A stretch of 7,602 nt of DNA from Gammaproteobacteria bacterium (lineage in GTDB: Bacteria > Pseudomonadota > Gammaproteobacteria > Arenicellales > JAHEKD01), in contig JAHEKD010000108.1 of assembly GCA_024638545.1 (NCBI GenBank), forward strand, positions 1 through 7,602, given 5' to 3'. Below, in pieces: positions 6,669 to 7,602 of this stretch (positions within the stretch are counted from its first letter, which is position 1; each line of letters begins with the position of its first letter). A program made the translations under genes and the position numbers. The notes beneath the pieces were generated by a model that was not told where the DNA came from, searched no databases, and worked only from the letters and a program-made list of their open reading frames with translations.

Positions 6669-7002
6669 GTTTATTTGGATTCATTTAAAAGGGGATGATT
6701 ATAATGCCAAATCAGCGTGCTCGTCAGTGCCCAGTCGACATCTATTGGAAACCTGTGCAGATCAAACACTGCGCTGCAGCCGCGCAAATTTTAACTTTCA
6801 GTCAATTAAAGACAAGATCAGATACTGTTTCAGGTAACTGCATGACACCATAAAACAGCAGCACGTTTTTAACAGTCTTAATTACCTTATTAAGTTTTAC
6901 AGTTGAACGTAACGCTTTCAGCTGATGTTTAATCTAAATCCATTACGATCAATGTCATCTTCAAAAGCTTGACCAGTCAACAAGGTAAATAAAGACATAA
7001 GC
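6669..7002. other. Divergent intergenic region
   Basis: This 334-base stretch lies between the leftward permease gene and the rightward 57-residue gene. Near its left end is the candidate promoter for the polysaccharide cluster. It also holds a 5-bp GC hairpin TGCGC/GCGCA (6770-6786), an AT-rich hairpin CTTAAT/ATTAAG (6877-6894) followed by TTTT, and an imperfect direct repeat AGATCA-N7 (6759-6771 and 6815-6827, 11 of 13 matching). I see no convincing coding frame, RNA gene, or JUMPstart/ops element. A promoter for the rightward gene must lie here, but no good hexamer pair stands out. Confidence 0.5.
6698..6727 (-). promoter_or_regulatory. Candidate sigma70-type promoter of the polysaccharide cluster
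   Basis: On the minus strand, a perfect -10 TATAAT (6703-6698) is preceded by CTGACG (6727-6722) after an 18-base spacer; the latter matches four of six bases of TTGACA. Transcription would begin near 6691, about 22 bases before the permease GTG. The -10 sits in the palindrome ATTATAAT, so it also reads on the plus strand, but no fitting -35 is seen there. Prediction from sequence only. Confidence 0.4.
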
Positions 7003-7176
7003 ATGTACAGGTGGATAATCATCTTGCTGCTGATTATAGCCGCAGTTAGTTGCTATGCCGCCGCTGGCATCATGGGTCTGGGCATATTTATTGTTTTGGG
7101 ATTGATTCTCGAACTATTCTTCTGGCGGGAAGTAATCAGCAAATTTAAAAAGAAAAAACGCTCCAGGCACAGCTGA
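7003..7176 (+). CDS. Small two-segment membrane protein of unknown function (57 aa)
   Basis: ATG at 7003 to TGA at 7176. After MYRW the protein is almost wholly hydrophobic to residue 41. A first segment (about 5-21) and a second, glycine-spaced segment (GIMGLGIFIVLG, 22-33, running to about 41) suggest a tight membrane hairpin. A strongly basic tail follows (KFKKKKRSRHS, 47-57), which by the positive-inside rule should lie in the cytoplasm. A weak AAAGA sits about 7 bases before the ATG. I do not recognise the family. The clean hydrophobic/basic pattern and position before another rightward gene support a real gene, but its length leaves doubt. It could belong to the many uncharacterised small inner-membrane proteins; no link to the polysaccharide cluster is shown. 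Confidence 0.6.
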   Translation: MYRWIIILLLIIAAVSCYAAAGIMGLGIFIVLGLILELFFWREVISKFKKKKRSRHS

Positions 7177-7200
7177 TCACAGCTATGAGAGCGGCCGGTT

Positions 7201-7222
7201 ACGCTGTATGGCGTCTATTTTT
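7201..7222 (+). terminator. Weak candidate terminator after the small membrane protein gene
   Basis: A short stem ACGCT/GGCGT (one T-G pair) with a GTAT loop is followed by CTATTTTT. The stem is only five pairs, so efficiency would be low. It lies 24 bases after the stop of the 57-residue gene and before the transporter gene. Confidence 0.25.
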
Positions 7223-7230
7223 CAGCGTTC

Positions 7231-7254
7231 TTAAATCAAGCGTTAAATCAAGCG
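7231..7254 (+). repeat. Perfect 12-bp tandem duplication
   Basis: TTAAATCAAGCG occurs twice back to back (7231-7242 and 7243-7254), 72 bases before the transporter start. It could be replication slippage or a paired protein-binding site; a possible -10 (TACACT, 7271-7276) lies 16 bases downstream of it with no good -35. Confidence 0.8.
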
Positions 7255-7325
7255 CACTGCAATTTTAGGTTACACTGCGATGTCTGCGCATTTGCAATAA
7301 ATATCTCGACATTAAGGATTAAACA

Positions 7326-7602
7326 ATGGCAAGTCTAACGCATACTTCAACTACCATCAGGAAAGCCAATATTCAAGATTTCATCGCCCTGGTCTTGTGC
7401 GCAATGTTGTGGGGCTCTGCCTTTATGATGATGAAGATCGCGGTGGTCGAGGTTGCCCCGCTGACTGTCGCAACAGGCCGTGTCTTGATTGGTGCGATAG
7501 TATTACTAACCTACTCCTTGCTGCGTCGCCGCGAATTTCCAGTCGCATTCAAAACCTGGCGTTTGCTATTGATTGTCGGCATGCTGGGAAGCGGTATTCC
7601 CT
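7326..7602 (+). CDS. EamA/DMT-family transporter, N-terminal part (cut by window edge)
   Basis: ATG at 7326 has a good ribosome site, AAGGA (7314-7318), seven bases upstream. The frame is open for 92 residues to the window edge. After a short polar N-terminus, segment one (about 18-39) contains the family-typical WGSAFMMMKIA (29-39). It is followed by APLTVATGR (44-52), where the P and R are well kept in drug/metabolite transporters, then a second segment (about 53-66), a basic loop RRRE (67-70) and the start of a third (79-92). Full-length members have about 280-300 residues and ten membrane segments in two EamA repeats, so about two thirds is missing. The substrate (metabolite, amino acid or drug efflux) cannot be told. 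Orientation and separation suggest it is not part of the polysaccharide operon. Confidence 0.88.
   Translation, partial: MASLTHTSTTIRKANIQDFIALVLCAMLWGSAFMMMKIAVVEVAPLTVATGRVLIGAIVLLTYSLLRRREFPVAFKTWRLLLIVGMLGSGIP

Noticed and set aside
6652..6837. A 61-codon plus-strand open frame in the divergent intergenic region
   Set aside because: It begins inside the permease gene on the opposite strand, crosses the predicted promoter, and has no recognisable features or ribosome site.
6877..6898. CTTAAT/ATTAAG hairpin followed by TTTT as a terminator
   Set aside because: The stem is all A-T apart from one pair and no gene ends nearby on either strand, so a terminator role is not supported.
6669..7002. 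JUMPstart/ops element, often found before polysaccharide operons
   Set aside because: I looked for GGCGGTAG on both strands and did not find it.
1..7602. CRISPR array, tRNA, rRNA or a complete insertion sequence
   Set aside because: No regularly spaced repeats, no tRNA-like cloverleaf noticed, and no transposase frame in the window.

Overview
The window looks like part of a surface-polysaccharide locus from a Gram-negative bacterium, most likely a proteobacterium and possibly a gammaproteobacterium. The reasons are the O-antigen/capsule-type ABC exporter pair (Wzm/Wzt), the mid-range GC content judged by eye, and the operon style with overlapping genes. The species cannot be named from the sequence.

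Layout. One long leftward (minus-strand) cluster runs from about 6668 down to the left edge: Wzm-type permease, Wzt-type ATPase with a C-terminal carbohydrate-binding-type domain, FkbM-type methyltransferase, a 330-base gap holding a small transposon-like element with 18-bp perfect inverted ends (3464-3645), a second methyltransferase of the CmcI/TylF-like class, a GT-A-like glycosyltransferase, a PAPS-dependent-type sulfotransferase, and a GT-C-like polytopic membrane protein cut by the window edge. Most junctions overlap by 1 to 4 bases (TAGTG, GTGA, ATGA), which suggests translational coupling. The cluster is interrupted only by the inserted element and by a 44-base gap before the last gene. 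A plausible promoter (TATAAT with an upstream CTGACG) sits just before the permease gene.

To the right, across a divergent intergenic region (6669-7002), are two rightward genes that look unrelated to the polysaccharide cluster: a 57-residue membrane hairpin protein of unknown role, and the start of an EamA/DMT-family transporter cut by the right edge. A perfect 12-bp tandem duplication lies upstream of the transporter.

How the genes may work together (inference). A glycan built on a lipid carrier in the cytoplasm would be extended by glycosyltransferases and decorated with methyl and sulfate groups. Wzt would recognise it through its C-terminal domain, and Wzm/Wzt would flip it across the inner membrane. 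The GT-C-like protein may act on the periplasmic side. The most notable points are the sulfotransferase and two different methyltransferases next to a Wzt with a substrate-recognition domain, and the small mobile element inserted in the middle of the operon.
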